Shown here in pieces: positions 18,128-28,163 of a stretch of 64,000 nucleotides of DNA. Source of the stretch: Streptomyces sp. NBC_01233 (GTDB lineage: Bacteria; Actinomycetota; Actinomycetes; Streptomycetales; Streptomycetaceae); contig NZ_CP108514.1 of assembly GCF_035989305.1 (NCBI RefSeq), positions 9,218,501-9,282,500 on the forward strand, written 5' to 3'. Each line of letters opens with the position of its first letter. The first letter of the stretch is position 1. Made by a program: the position numbers and the translations under genes. The notes beneath the pieces were generated by a model. That model searched no databases. It was not told the origin of the DNA and saw only the letters and a program-made list of their open reading frames with translations.

Positions 18128-19819
18128 ATGGTGTCGATCGAGGAGGGTGTGGCGCCCTCGGGGTCCGCTGGGGCGGCCAAGGCCGACGAGGCGGCCGCGC
18201 CCGACGAGGCGCACCGCAGGGCCGCCGTGGGTGCCCGTGTGCAGCAGGTGCTGTCGACCACCGATCACAAGGTGATCGGCTACATGTACCTCGTCACCGC
18301 GTTCGGGTTCTTCCTGTTCGCTGGGGTGCTGGCGCTGGTGATGCGGGCGGAGTTGGCGCGTCCGGGTCTGCAGATCGTCTCGGCCGAGCAGTACGACCAG
18401 CTGTTCACGGTGCACGGCACGATCATGATGCTGCTGTTTGCCACTCCCACTTTCACCGGCTTCGCCAACGCCGTGATGCCCCTGCAGATCGGTGCCCCCG
18501 ATGTCGCGTTCCCGCGCCTGAACGCCTTCACCTACTGGGTGTACCTGTTCGGCGGGCTCATGGTGGTCAGCGGGTTCCTGACGGCGAACGGCTCGGCCGC
18601 GTTCGGCTGGTTCGCGTACGCGCCCCTCAACGGAGCCGTCTTCTCCCCGGGCGTTGGCGCGGACCTCTGGATCATGGGCTTGGCGGTGTCCGGCCTGAGC
18701 ACCATCCTGGGGTCGGTCAACTTCATCACCACCATCGTGTGCCTGCGCGCACCGGGCATGACCCTCTTCCGGATGCCGATCTTCACGTGGAACGTGCTGT
18801 TCACCTCCATCCTGGCGCTGCTCGCCTTCCCCGTGTTCACGGCCGCCCTCCTGGCCCTGGAGGCGGACCGGAAGTTCGGCGCGCACGTCTTCGACGCCGC
18901 GAACGGCGGGGCTCTGCTGTGGCAGCACCTGTTCTGGTTCTTCGGCCACCCGGAGGTCTACATCGTCGCGCTGCCGTTCTTCGGAGTGGTCAGCGAGATC
19001 CTGCCGGTGTTCAGCAGGAAGCCCATCTTCGGGTACGTCGCTCTGGTCGGCGCGACGATGGCGATCACGGGGCTGTCGGCGACGGTGTGGGCGCACCACA
19101 TGTTCGCCACCGGCGCGGTGCTGCTGCCGTTCTTCTCGCTGCTCTCCTTCCTGATCGCCGTGCCGACCGGGGTGAAGTTCTTCAACTGGATCGGGACGAT
19201 GTGGAACGGCTCGCTGTCGTTCGAGACACCGATGCTGTGGTGCATCGGCTTCCTCGTCACCTTCCTGCTGGGCGGGCTGACCGGGGTGCTCGTCGCCTCC
19301 CCGCCGATGGACTTCCACCTCACCGACAGCTATTTCGTCGTGGCACACCTCCACTACGTGCTGTTCGGCACGATCGTCTTCGCCACATTCGCCGGCTTCT
19401 ACTTCTGGTGGCCCAAGTTCACCGGCCGGATGCTCGACGAACGCCTGGGGAAGATCCATTTCTGGACGCTGTTCGTCGGCTTCCAGCTCACCTTCCTCGT
19501 CCAGCACCGGCTGGGAGAGCAGGGAATGCCCCGGCGCTACGCCGACTACCTCGCGGCCGACGGATTCACCCTCCTGAACACGCTCTCCACGATCGGGGCG
19601 TTCCTGCTGGGGCTCTCGACCCTGCCCTTCCTCTACAACGTCTGGCGCACGGCCCGCGACGGTGTCCGTGTCACGTCGGACGACCCGTGGGGGTGGGGAC
19701 GTTCCCTGGAATGGGCGACCGGTTGTCCGCCGCCCCGGCACAACTTCCACGCGCTGCCCCGTATCCGCTCGGACTCGCCCGCGTTCGATCTGCACCATCC
19801 GGAGGTGAGGCTGCGATGA
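18128..19819 (+). CDS. ctaD: cytochrome c oxidase subunit I (second-copy type)
   Basis: This 563-residue polytopic membrane protein is read from ATG 18128, preceded by GGGGAGG. All heme-copper ligands are visible: the early [12 protein letters not shown] histidine, [14 protein letters not shown] (CuB His and cross-linked Tyr), the WAHHMFATG pair and [18 protein letters not shown] for the two hemes. It catalyses O2 reduction coupled to proton pumping. The gene overlaps a subunit IV-like gene by four bases (ATGA). CtaC (subunit II), CtaE (subunit III) and Cox assembly genes are not present here, so the protein must share subunits encoded elsewhere or serve as an alternative subunit I. Residues 4-40 are a variable soluble extension. 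Confidence 0.95.
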   Translation: MVSIEEGVAPSGSAGAAKADEAAAPDEAHRRAAVGARVQQVLSTTDHKVIGYMYLVTAFGFFLFAGVLALVMRAELARPGLQIVSAEQYDQLFTVHGTIMMLLFATPTFTGFANAVMPLQIGAPDVAFPRLNAFTYWVYLFGGLMVVSGFLTANGSAAFGWFAYAPLNGAVFSPGVGADLWIMGLAVSGLSTILGSVNFITTIVCLRAPGMTLFRMPIFTWNVLFTSILALLAFPVFTAALLALEADRKFGAHVFDAANGGALLWQHLFWFFGHPEVYIVALPFFGVVSEILPVFSRKPIFGYVALVGATMAITGLSATVWAHHMFATGAVLLPFFSLLSFLIAVPTGVKFFNWIGTMWNGSLSFETPMLWCIGFLVTFLLGGLTGVLVASPPMDFHLTDSYFVVAHLHYVLFGTIVFATFAGFYFWWPKFTGRMLDERLGKIHFWTLFVGFQLTFLVQHRLGEQGMPRRYADYLAADGFTLLNTLSTIGAFLLGLSTLPFLYNVWRTARDGVRVTSDDPWGWGRSLEWATGCPPPRHNFHALPRIRSDSPAFDLHHPEVRLR

Positions 19820-20205
19820 GGGCGGAAGCCTGGCTGTTCACCGGGGTCGCGGTGTTCTTCGCGGTGACCGGAGGCATCTACGCGGCACTGTCCGACGATC
19901 CGGCCGGCATCTCCGCGCTCATGGTCTCGCTCCTGATGTCCGCCCTCGTGGCCGTCTTCATGTGGCGGCAGTTCTCCCGCGACGGGCGGCGGCCCGAGGA
20001 CGACGGGAAGGCGGAGGTCGCCGGAGGCGGCGACCGCCGCTTCTTCTTCCCCGCACGCAGTTACGCCCCCGTGGTCACCGCGGTGGGAGCCGCGCTGATC
20101 GGTCTCGGAGTCGTGCAGGGGCTGTGGCTGGCCCTGATCGGCTTCGGCGTCCTCGCACCGGGGGTGTTCGGGTTCGTCTTCCGCCCGCGCCGTGCGGACA
20201 CCTGA
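19816..20205 (+). CDS. cytochrome c oxidase subunit IV-like membrane protein (CtaF type)
   Basis: This 129-residue protein starts at ATG 19816, overlapping the ctaD stop. Four hydrophobic stretches are visible: residues ~5-25 ([20 protein letters not shown]), ~32-50, ~80-97 and ~100-120. The short actinobacterial cytochrome c oxidase subunit IV has this size and position, directly behind ctaD. Translational coupling with ctaD is implied. It ends in the small hairpin shared with the convergent cytochrome b gene. Confidence 0.8.
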   Translation: MRAEAWLFTGVAVFFAVTGGIYAALSDDPAGISALMVSLLMSALVAVFMWRQFSRDGRRPEDDGKAEVAGGGDRRFFFPARSYAPVVTAVGAALIGLGVVQGLWLALIGFGVLAPGVFGFVFRPRRADT

Positions 20206-20222
20206 GACCGGCTCTCTCAGGT
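20200..20222. terminator. short convergent hairpin over two stop codons
   Basis: ACCTGAGA (20200-20207) pairs with TCTCAGGT (20215-20222) around a 7-nt loop. It includes the TGA of the subunit IV gene and the TGA of the opposing cytochrome b gene, so one hairpin may end both transcripts. Confidence 0.5.
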
Positions 20223-21878
20223 CCGGTCCGCGCGTTCCCGGACGGGCTCGTCCGGTCCGGCGATCATGTCCTGTGCCCGCCGGCGGTCCTCCGCGCTGAG
20301 CGGGGACCGCAAGCGGCCCGCGTAGTACCAGCGGCTGAGGGCATCGCGCAGACGGGCCGGCCACGTCCTCCGCGCCGAGGCAGATCCGGCCGACTGGCGG
20401 GGCAGCGGGGTGTTCACCTCGTACACGGCGTTGACGTGGCGCTGCTCGGCGGGCAGCGGTACGCGCAGGGCCTCGAAGCCGCCTTCCACGCTCTCGCGCA
20501 CCTCGCCGCTCTCCGTCCCGTGCACCAGCTGCTCGGCATCGCCGGCCTGAAGCGCGAGGCACAGGCGCCGGGTGAGCCAGAACGCGAGAGGAGGCAGGAG
20601 CACGACCGCGCAGCGCAGGGTCCAGGTGATGGCCTGTACCGAAATCTCGGTGATGAAGGCGGCGATGTCCTGAGCACCGGCCAGCAGCAGCACGGCGTAG
20701 AAGGTGAGGACGGCGATACCCAGGGCAGTCCGGGCGGGACGGTTCCGGGGCCGGTCGCACACATGGCGCTCGCCGTGGCTGCCGGTGATCCAACGCTCGA
20801 AGAACGGGTACGCGTACAGACCGGCGAACAGCAGACCGGGAAGCAGAACGCCGGGCACCAGCGGATTCCACATGAGCGTGTGCCCCCACAGCCGGGTCTC
20901 GACCCCGGGCATCAGGCGCAGCGCACCCTCCAGGAAGCCGACGTACCAGTCAGGCTGCGCACCCGTGGACACCACGTCCGTCCGGTAAGGGCCGTACGCC
21001 CAGACCGGGTTGATCTGGGCGAGCGCGCCGACGGCGGTGAGGACGGCGGCGGTCAGGAAGAACAGCCCGGCGGACTTCGCAACGTAGTGCGGGAAGAACG
21101 GCTGGCCCACGACGTTGCGGCCGGTGCGGCCGGGACCCGCCCACTGAGTGTGCTTCAGGTGCACCACCAGCAGCAGGTGCAGGGAGACCAGCCCCACGAG
21201 CAGGCCGGGTACGAGGAGGATGTGGACGGGATACAGGCGCGCCACGATGTCCTGGCCCGGGTACTCGCCGCCGAAGGCGAGGAAGGACAGATACGTCCCG
21301 GCCACGGGCACGGACAACATGATCCCCTGGGCGGTCCGCAGCCCCGTACCCGACAGCAGGTCGTCCGGCAGGGAGTAGCCGGCGAAACCCTCCACGAGTG
21401 CCAGCAGCAGCATGGTCACCCCGACCACCCAGTTCGCCTCCCTCGGCCGGCGGAACGCGCCCGTGAGGAACACGCGCAGCAGATGGGCGCCGATCGCGAA
21501 CACGAACACCAGCGCCGCCCAGTGGTGCATCTGGCGGATCAGCAGGCCGCCGCGCACCTCGAAGCTGATGCGCAGGGTGGACGCGTACGCCTCGGAGACC
21601 TGCAGGCCGCGCAGCGGGGCGTACGGACCTGCGTAGACGGTGTCCTGCATCGACGGCTGGAAGAAGAAGGTGAGCCAGGTGCCGGTCAGGAGCAGGACGA
21701 GCAGGCTGTAGAGGGCGATCTCCCCGAGGAGGAACGACCAGTGGTCCGGGAAGGCCTTGCGCACGGTGGTCCGTGCCACCTCGGCGAGCGGCAGGCGCTC
21801 GTCCAATCCGTGGAACGAACGGCGCGCCGCCCGGCCCGCCCCCCTCGCGGCGCGGACCCGTGTCCTCTTCAGCAGCAC
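20217..21878 (-). CDS. qcrB: cytochrome bc1 complex cytochrome b (QcrB-like)
   Basis: This 553-residue protein is read from GTG 21878 (GGAGG 5 nt upstream). It has eight or more membrane helices. The helix B pair RQMHHWAALVFVFAIGAHLL and helix D pair PVHILLVPGLLVGLVSLHLL supply the four heme b histidines. EGFAGYSLPDDLLSGTGLR corresponds to the Qo-site helix region. The C-terminal third is long and actinobacterial in type. Neither qcrC nor qcrA is adjacent, so this is an extra cytochrome b next to an extra CtaD. Both point to a modified bcc-aa3 supercomplex, for example under low oxygen; that use is inferred. Confidence 0.92.
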   Translation of the reverse strand: MLLKRTRVRAARGAGRAARRSFHGLDERLPLAEVARTTVRKAFPDHWSFLLGEIALYSLLVLLLTGTWLTFFFQPSMQDTVYAGPYAPLRGLQVSEAYASTLRISFEVRGGLLIRQMHHWAALVFVFAIGAHLLRVFLTGAFRRPREANWVVGVTMLLLALVEGFAGYSLPDDLLSGTGLRTAQGIMLSVPVAGTYLSFLAFGGEYPGQDIVARLYPVHILLVPGLLVGLVSLHLLLVVHLKHTQWAGPGRTGRNVVGQPFFPHYVAKSAGLFFLTAAVLTAVGALAQINPVWAYGPYRTDVVSTGAQPDWYVGFLEGALRLMPGVETRLWGHTLMWNPLVPGVLLPGLLFAGLYAYPFFERWITGSHGERHVCDRPRNRPARTALGIAVLTFYAVLLLAGAQDIAAFITEISVQAITWTLRCAVVLLPPLAFWLTRRLCLALQAGDAEQLVHGTESGEVRESVEGGFEALRVPLPAEQRHVNAVYEVNTPLPRQSAGSASARRTWPARLRDALSRWYYAGRLRSPLSAEDRRRAQDMIAGPDEPVRERADRT

Positions 21879-22543
21879 CGTCGCCTCCGCCCGTCAGTTC
21901 CCTGCGCGGAGCATGGTCCTCCGGGGGGCGCTCCAGGGGGAGACACGCGACCGGAACGCCCGAAACCACGTGATCGGCCCCTGCCGTACAGGGCGGACCC
22001 TGGCGCCAGGGCTGCCCCGCCCGTGCGGTCAGCCATCCACGCCGGCAGAGGTGTACGGGACCCCGGCCGGGCTCGGATTCGGGGGATCCGCGCGGGCGCA
22101 GGCACTCGGACAGGATCGCCGCCGCTGCCACGGCGAGCAGCTCGGACTGCCAGTTCTACAGCGGCCGGTTACAGATGTCCGCGGCCGTCAGATGGGCCTC
22201 CCAGGACGAGGCCCATGTCGTAGTGCGACGGTCTGCGGGGTGCGCCATGCTCTCGTCCGTCTCCCGGCTGGGTTTGGCTCCGCCTGTACAGAAAGCCTGC
22301 GCTCCTGGTGAGGGCGCCGCAACGGCTGCTGCGACGCCAGGAGCCCGTGGGCGCTGCCGTGACCGGCCCTGCACCGGCAGCGGGAGACGCCGGTCCTGCT
22401 GTTGATCGGCTGTCACCGCCGATCGCCACCATCGCGGGCAGTCAGCGAATGTGTTGGTGGCTTCCCCCTGAGTTGACCTCTGTCCCCTACCGGGCGGCGT
22501 GTCGTCATTCGGGTGGGCGTGGCCCTGGGCGCACACTTCTCGC
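21879..22543. other. intergenic, no gene recognised
   Basis: 665 bp between the divergent cytochrome b and hypothetical genes. It contains promoters for both. A small dyad CAGGG..CCCTG lies near 21990. No coding frame here matches a family I recognise, and no clear GGGnCC-N3-CGGCCC box is present. Confidence 0.5.
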
Positions 22544-23266
22544 ATGCCCGAGCACGAGGCGCAGACCAACCCTCCCGAACCGCTGTTGCAGGTGATTGCC
22601 AACCTCGCGCGGTTCCATCGAGAACACGAGCAGTTCTACGCGCAGGCTCCGCTGCGGCAGGCAGACGAGCTTCAGGCGCGGTCCCGGGCACTGAAGTCGC
22701 TGGCAGGCCGGTGGAGCGTGATCGACGTCGGTGAGTCGGCAGGGAATCCGTTCGCCGGGGCGGAGGATCTGAATGCCCCCGGGCTCGTCGCGGAGTCGGG
22801 GATCCTCTTCATGGAGGGGGAGGACGAGCCCGCCGAGCTCCTGCGGCTGAAGCGGGATGTCAGGGAGCTTGCGGAAGACAGCGAGCAGACCGGAATCTGG
22901 CTGGCGCACGCCATGGAGCAGGCGTGGGAGGCCGTCGGCCTGCTGGCCGCCTATCCGGCGCTTGCCGACCTGCTCGGCGAGCGCCACCGCATCATTGCCA
23001 ACGACTGGCAGTCGGCGGGGTTGCTGGCACTGGTTGCCAGGCTGCTGCGCCGCTCGCTCGACTTGTTGGGCCGGGTCACGTTCTCGCCTGCGGCGCTGCG
23101 GTCCGACCTCCGGTCCGAGCGGAACGCCCCCGCCTACCTCTACTCGGCGTCCGAGCTGCTCGACCGAGCGGCGGACCTCCTTGCGGAATCGGCAACACTC
23201 GTGCGCGACAACGAGCGGCGCTGGCGCGTGTTCGGCGCCCGGGTTCGCCGGCTGCGGTCCGGGTGA
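22544..23266 (+). CDS. hypothetical helical protein, 240 aa
   Basis: The protein begins MPEHEAQTNPPEPLLQVIAN at ATG 22544. It is soluble and almost entirely helical, rich in Leu, Ala, Glu and Arg. One recognisable stretch is REHEQFYAQAPLRQADELQA. A second helical half has repeated Leu-Leu-Arg patterns (LLALVARLLRRSLDLLGRVT) and ends in basic RRLRSG. No catalytic motif, membrane segment or known domain is visible. The coding pattern is convincing: GC third positions and a single open frame with no competing frame of similar quality. Function unknown. Confidence 0.65.
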   Translation: MPEHEAQTNPPEPLLQVIANLARFHREHEQFYAQAPLRQADELQARSRALKSLAGRWSVIDVGESAGNPFAGAEDLNAPGLVAESGILFMEGEDEPAELLRLKRDVRELAEDSEQTGIWLAHAMEQAWEAVGLLAAYPALADLLGERHRIIANDWQSAGLLALVARLLRRSLDLLGRVTFSPAALRSDLRSERNAPAYLYSASELLDRAADLLAESATLVRDNERRWRVFGARVRRLRSG

Positions 23267-23611
23267 GGCGGGTCCCTCATGGGACTGCCACCGAGAGGGA
23301 CGAACGCGGTGTGCTCGTGTACCTGCCGCGTCGGATCCGTTGTCGATCCGGTCACCGCGCTGCCCGCGGGTGACCGATGACCCGACGACGTGCCCGCCGG
23401 TACCCGAACCAACCATCACGTGGTCGACTACGGGATAGAGGCGGGTGGGCCGGCCCGTTGGGTGGGTCCGCAGAGCACGACCCAGTGGGCGACCTCCGTC
23501 GCGTCCGGACCCATGGGGTGGGGCGGATGCCGCCTCCAGTGCGGCGCCCATGGACCGAGCGAGGCCGGGGGACGTGCCGGAACAACGGCCCGCGCGTCTT
23601 CCGGATGGTTG
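23267..23611. other. intergenic, no gene recognised
   Basis: 345 bp between the hypothetical gene and the convergent CstR-like gene. No coding frame or strong hairpin stands out. Confidence 0.4.
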
Positions 23612-24516
<905 letters not shown>

Positions 24517-24577
24517 GGCGGACGGTCTCTCCTGCTGGATGTTGGCGGTGGGGGTGGCCGTGGGGACGGACCCGCTG

Positions 24578-25318
24578 TCAGCGGATCGCGTCGGTGAGCA
24601 TGAAGGCCGCGACGGACAGCAGCACGACAGCGAAGACGCGTTGCAGGGCCGGGCCCTTGATCGAGGCGGACAGGCGCTTTCCGTCCCAGGCGGCGAGGAT
24701 CGCCGCCCCGGTGAAGGGCGCGACGACTGCCCAGTCCAGAGGCCCGGCCCCGCCGGTACGGACGGTGAGTGCGGCGAGCGAGTTGACGGTGATGACGAGC
24801 AGGCTGGTCCCGATGGCCGCCCGCATCCTCAGACCCAGCACTCCTACCAGGGCGGGGACGGCGAGGAATCCGCCGCCGACGCCCAGGAATCCGGTGACCG
24901 CCCCCAGGCCCGCGCCGGCTCCGGCGGCGCGTCCGGGGCGGACCGGGCGGACCTCGTTCTGGGGTGCGGGGGACTTGAGCATGCGCAGGGCCGCGAGACC
25001 CGCGACGGCTGCGAACGCGGCGGTGAGCAGCTGTCCGGGCAGTCGTGCGGCGAGGGCGGCTACCGCCATGGCGGGAGGGATGCCGGCGGCTGCGAAGAGG
25101 GAGCCGGTTCTCCAGCAGACGTTGCCGGAGGTGGCGTGGGTGTAAAGGGCAGTGGCGGAAGTGGCGGTGACGATGACGAGCGACGCGGTGGTGGCGGCGG
25201 CCGGGGTGAAGCCGAGCAGGTAGATCAGTGCCGGGACCGCGAGCACGCTGCCACCGCCCCCGAGGGCGCCGAGTGCCAGGCCGACGACGGCTCCTGCGAC
25301 CAGGGCGAGGACGAGCAT
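24578..25318 (-). CDS. TauE/SafE family sulfite/sulfur-anion exporter
   Basis: This 246-residue membrane protein starts at ATG 25318, 2 nt after the stop of the preceding rhodanese gene. It shows the twin TauE/SafE repeats: GLALGALGGGGSVLAVPALI near the N-terminus and GAVTGFLGVGGGFLAVPALV in the second half, with about eight membrane helices. TauE proteins in cst-type operons are thought to export sulfite or thiosulfate produced by persulfide oxidation, and that role fits here. Expression is expected from the doubled operator upstream of the dioxygenase gene. Confidence 0.92.
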   Translation of the reverse strand: MLVLALVAGAVVGLALGALGGGGSVLAVPALIYLLGFTPAAATTASLVIVTATSATALYTHATSGNVCWRTGSLFAAAGIPPAMAVAALAARLPGQLLTAAFAAVAGLAALRMLKSPAPQNEVRPVRPGRAAGAGAGLGAVTGFLGVGGGFLAVPALVGVLGLRMRAAIGTSLLVITVNSLAALTVRTGGAGPLDWAVVAPFTGAAILAAWDGKRLSASIKGPALQRVFAVVLLSVAAFMLTDAIR

Positions 25319-25320
25319 GC

Positions 25321-25683
25321 TCACGCTATCGAGCCGCTGCTTCCGTGGCCGTCGACGACCGGCAGTCCCGCCGCGGCCCAGGCGTTCATGCCGCCCTTGA
25401 CGTCGACGGCCTCGGCTCCGCGTTCGGTCAGGATTCTCGCGGCCCGCTGGGACCGGTGTCCGGAGCGGCAGATCACCATCAGCGGCCGCCCTTGGGCGGC
25501 CGGGGGCAGGCCGGCGCCGGCCAGCAGGGCGGAGAGCGGGGCGTGCACGGCGCCGGGTGCGTGCCCGGCGGTCCATTCCGCCCGCTCGCGTACGTCGAGC
25601 AGGACGGCGCCCTCGTCTCGGGCGCGCTGATGGGCATCGGCTGGAGTCACGCGGGCGGGGCCGCGCCGGAAGAGGAACATCAT
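25321..25683 (-). CDS. single-domain rhodanese
   Basis: This 120-residue protein starts at the first of two tandem ATG codons (25683). It is one complete rhodanese domain: ARDEGAVLLDVRERAEWTAG, then the catalytic loop MVICRSGHRSQRAA with Cys72, and the closing VKGGMNAWAAAGLPV. Soluble and probably cytoplasmic, it would accept sulfane sulfur from the dioxygenase-rhodanese product encoded just upstream. It is tightly linked to TauE downstream (2-nt gap), so both are surely one transcript. Confidence 0.92.
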   Translation of the reverse strand: MMFLFRRGPARVTPADAHQRARDEGAVLLDVRERAEWTAGHAPGAVHAPLSALLAGAGLPPAAQGRPLMVICRSGHRSQRAARILTERGAEAVDVKGGMNAWAAAGLPVVDGHGSSGSIA

Positions 25684-25721
25684 CGGGTCTTTCTCTCGTC
25701 GGGAACGGGGAGGGCGAGCCG

Positions 25722-27098
25722 TCAGCTGTCGGAACGGGGTCCGGTGATCATCGGGAGGCCCGTGCTCCGGGCGGCGTCGAAGGAGTCGTCGACGGCCACG
25801 ACATCGCGTCCGGCGGCGTCGAGCAGGGAGGCGGCGATCCCCGCGCGCATTCCGCCCGCGCAGTGGACCCACACCACTCCGGCCGGCAGCTCGCGCTGGC
25901 GTCGGTGGAGCTGGTGGATCGGGATGTGCACCGAGTCCTTGATCCAGCCGTCCGCGCGTTCCGAGTCCCGCCGTACGTCCAGCACGATCCGGTGCTCGTA
26001 GGGGTCCAGGGCGGCGAGGTCGGCGAACGTGGCCCGCGGGAAGCTCCGCAGCCCTTGGTTCGCGGAGATCCACTCGGCAGGCTCTCCGGTGGCAGCGGCG
26101 GCCGGGCGGTCGATCCCGACCCGGGCCAGTTCCCGCTGAGCCTTCGCCAGCTGCTCGGGGGATTGCGCGAGGAGCGTGACGGGCTTGCCCCAGGGGATCA
26201 ACCACGCGAGGTAGGTCGCGATCTTCCCGTCGGCCTCGAAGTTGAACGATCCGGCTACGTGCCCCCGGGCGAACGCGATGCGGTTGCGCAGGTCGACCAC
26301 CCACTCCCCGGCCGCCAGGCGGGCGGCGATGTCGGCGGCGTCCGCCAAGGGAGGTGCGGTGAGGTCGACCGGAGCCGGACCCGCGGCGTTGGCCGGGCCC
26401 ATGTGGACGTAGTAGGCGGGTACGTCGTCGAGCCCGGCCAGCAGGCCGGCGACGAAGGCGTCGACGTCTTGGACGAGGGCGTCGTTGCCCGCCTTCTCCT
26501 TGCCGATGGTGGTGACGTCCCCGTCGGCCTGGGCGAAGGAGCAGAAGCTGCCGAACCCGTGGGTGGGCAGGACCTCCGTCTCGTCCGGAAGCTCGGCGGC
26601 CAGCCGCTGCGCGGAAGCGTGCTGGGCGCGGGCCAGCTCCTCGGTCAGCCGCGGTTCGACCAGGTCGGGCCGCCCCACCGTACCGATCAGCAGGGAACCC
26701 CCGGTGAACACGGCGACGGCCGCACCCCGCTCCTCCAGAACGTAGGAGGTGTGGTGCGGGGTGTGGCCGGGGGTGGCCAGGGCCCGCAGCGTGATGCCGT
26801 CGTCCACGGCGAAGGTGTCGCCGTCGTGGACGGGGGTGCGGTCGAAGGACACCCGGGCCGCGGCGGGCACCAGGTAGGCCGCGCCGGTGAGGCGGGCCAG
26901 GTCCAGGCCGCCGGTGACGTAGTCGTTGTGGACGTGCGTCTCCACGACGTGGGAGATCCGTACCCCGCGCCGTGCCGCAACGGCGAGCACCTGGTCGACG
27001 TCGCGCGGCGGATCCACCGCCACGGCCGTGTGGGCACCGCCCGCCAGGTAGCTGCGGTTGCCGAGCCCTTCCAGTTCAAGGGTGTCGATGAAGAACAC
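25722..27098 (-). CDS. persulfide dioxygenase-rhodanese fusion (CstB-like)
   Basis: This 458-residue protein is read from GTG 27098 (AAGGAGCG upstream). The N-terminal metallo-beta-lactamase domain has THVHNDYVTGG (His55, His57, Asp59) and LATPGHTPHHTSY, as in ETHE1-like persulfide dioxygenases. Two rhodanese modules follow: the first (about 265-350) lacks a catalytic Cys, while the second has VVWVHCAGGMRAG. This order, with a dead middle and live C-terminal rhodanese, is that of CstB of Staphylococcus, which converts persulfides to thiosulfate. It is the first gene of the locus; two perfect operators lie 25-72 nt upstream. Confidence 0.92.
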   Translation of the reverse strand: MFFIDTLELEGLGNRSYLAGGAHTAVAVDPPRDVDQVLAVAARRGVRISHVVETHVHNDYVTGGLDLARLTGAAYLVPAAARVSFDRTPVHDGDTFAVDDGITLRALATPGHTPHHTSYVLEERGAAVAVFTGGSLLIGTVGRPDLVEPRLTEELARAQHASAQRLAAELPDETEVLPTHGFGSFCSFAQADGDVTTIGKEKAGNDALVQDVDAFVAGLLAGLDDVPAYYVHMGPANAAGPAPVDLTAPPLADAADIAARLAAGEWVVDLRNRIAFARGHVAGSFNFEADGKIATYLAWLIPWGKPVTLLAQSPEQLAKAQRELARVGIDRPAAAATGEPAEWISANQGLRSFPRATFADLAALDPYEHRIVLDVRRDSERADGWIKDSVHIPIHQLHRRQRELPAGVVWVHCAGGMRAGIAASLLDAAGRDVVAVDDSFDAARSTGLPMITGPRSDS

Positions 27099-27122
27099 GC
27101 TGTCGCTCCTTCTCGTGAAGAC

Positions 27123-27136
27123 TACCCCCGGGGGTA
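27123..27136. promoter_or_regulatory. CstR-type operator 1 of the persulfide operon
   Basis: TACCCCCGGGGGTA is a perfect 14-bp palindrome beginning 25 nt upstream of the dioxygenase start. An identical copy follows 34 bp away, so cooperative repressor binding around the promoter is likely. Confidence 0.8.
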
Positions 27137-27156
27137 TGTCTCGAGCGTAGCATTAG

Positions 27157-27170
27157 TACCCCCGGGGGTA
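27157..27170. promoter_or_regulatory. CstR-type operator 2 of the persulfide operon
   Basis: Second identical TACCCCCGGGGGTA palindrome. Its position between the dioxygenase gene (minus) and the ABC transporter gene (plus, 27243) means it could also influence the transporter. Confidence 0.75.
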
Positions 27171-27242
27171 TTTTCGGTGGCGCCGTGGGGGCCGTTCCCG
27201 GCTCACTGCGCGTCGGTCCGGGCCAGGGCACAGACTGGTGGG

Positions 27243-28163
27243 ATGGGCGCCATGGACGCGATCGAGCTCAGAGGACTGACCAAGCGGTACGGGGCAGTGG
27301 TCGGGGTGGAGGAACTCACACTCGGCATCGGTCCGGGCGAGGTGTTCGGCTTCCTCGGGCCGAACGGGGCGGGCAAGACCACCACCCTCAGATGCCTGAC
27401 CGGCTTGCTGCGCCCGACGGCCGGGCACGTGCGGGTGCTGGGGATGGACCCGCTCGCCGATCACCGCCGGGTGGCTCGGGAACTCGGCTATCTCCCGGGT
27501 GAGCTGCGGCTGTACCCGGAGCTCACCGGGGCCCAGACCCTCGACCTGCTGTGTTCCCTCCAGGGTCGGCCCTGCACACGGCGAGCCGAGCTGTGCGAGC
27601 GGCTGGGACTGACGCCCGCGGTCCTGCGGCGCACGGTCGGCGGGTACTCGCGCGGTATGAAACAGAAGCTGGGCCTGGTGCAGGCGCTGCAGCACGATCC
27701 CCGGCTCGTGGTGCTGGACGAGCCGACCGAGGGGCTGGACCCTCTGGTGCAGGAGACGTTCTTCGAGCTGATGGAGCAGGCAGCCGCCGACGGCCGCACC
27801 GTGCTGTTGTCCAGCCATGTGCTCCCGGAGGTGCAGCGGGCCTGCGGACGCGTGGCGATCGTCCGGGACGGGCGCCTGGTGACGGTGGAGAGCGTGGCCG
27901 CCCTGCGGGAGGCGCGTGCGCGGCGGATCCGCCTGACTTTCGGTGACGGGAAGGGGGCACGCGTTTTGGGGCGCGCGGAGCAGTGGGTGCCCCGCTGGGA
28001 AGGCGACCGGGTCGAGCTGCTCGTACCCCCGAGCGAGGTGGTGGGGGCACTGCGCGAGCTGCTGGCCCTGGGGGTGGCCGACGCCATCGTGGAGGAGGCG
28101 GGTCTGGACGAGGCGTTCCTGGATCTGTACCGCAACGGCAAGACGGAGGGGGCGGCGCCGTGA
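27243..28163 (+). CDS. ABC transporter ATP-binding protein
   Basis: This 306-residue protein is read from ATG 27243; ATG 27252 is an alternative. It has Walker A FLGPNGAGKTTTLRCL (about residue 38), signature region GGYSRGMKQKLGLVQAL, Walker B RLVVLDEPTEGLDPLV and the H-loop LLSSHVLPEV. The C-terminal extension of about 90 residues is typical of the drug/bacitracin-type (CcmA/BcrA) subfamily. It overlaps the permease gene by four bases, so the two form one exporter. It is divergent from the persulfide operon and shares its intergenic region. Substrate unknown. Confidence 0.93.
   Translation: MGAMDAIELRGLTKRYGAVVGVEELTLGIGPGEVFGFLGPNGAGKTTTLRCLTGLLRPTAGHVRVLGMDPLADHRRVARELGYLPGELRLYPELTGAQTLDLLCSLQGRPCTRRAELCERLGLTPAVLRRTVGGYSRGMKQKLGLVQALQHDPRLVVLDEPTEGLDPLVQETFFELMEQAAADGRTVLLSSHVLPEVQRACGRVAIVRDGRLVTVESVAALREARARRIRLTFGDGKGARVLGRAEQWVPRWEGDRVELLVPPSEVVGALRELLALGVADAIVEEAGLDEAFLDLYRNGKTEGAAP

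Noticed and set aside
20217..22131. Plus-strand frames opposite the cytochrome b gene
   Set aside because: No family similarity, and the minus-strand QcrB with four heme histidines explains the region.
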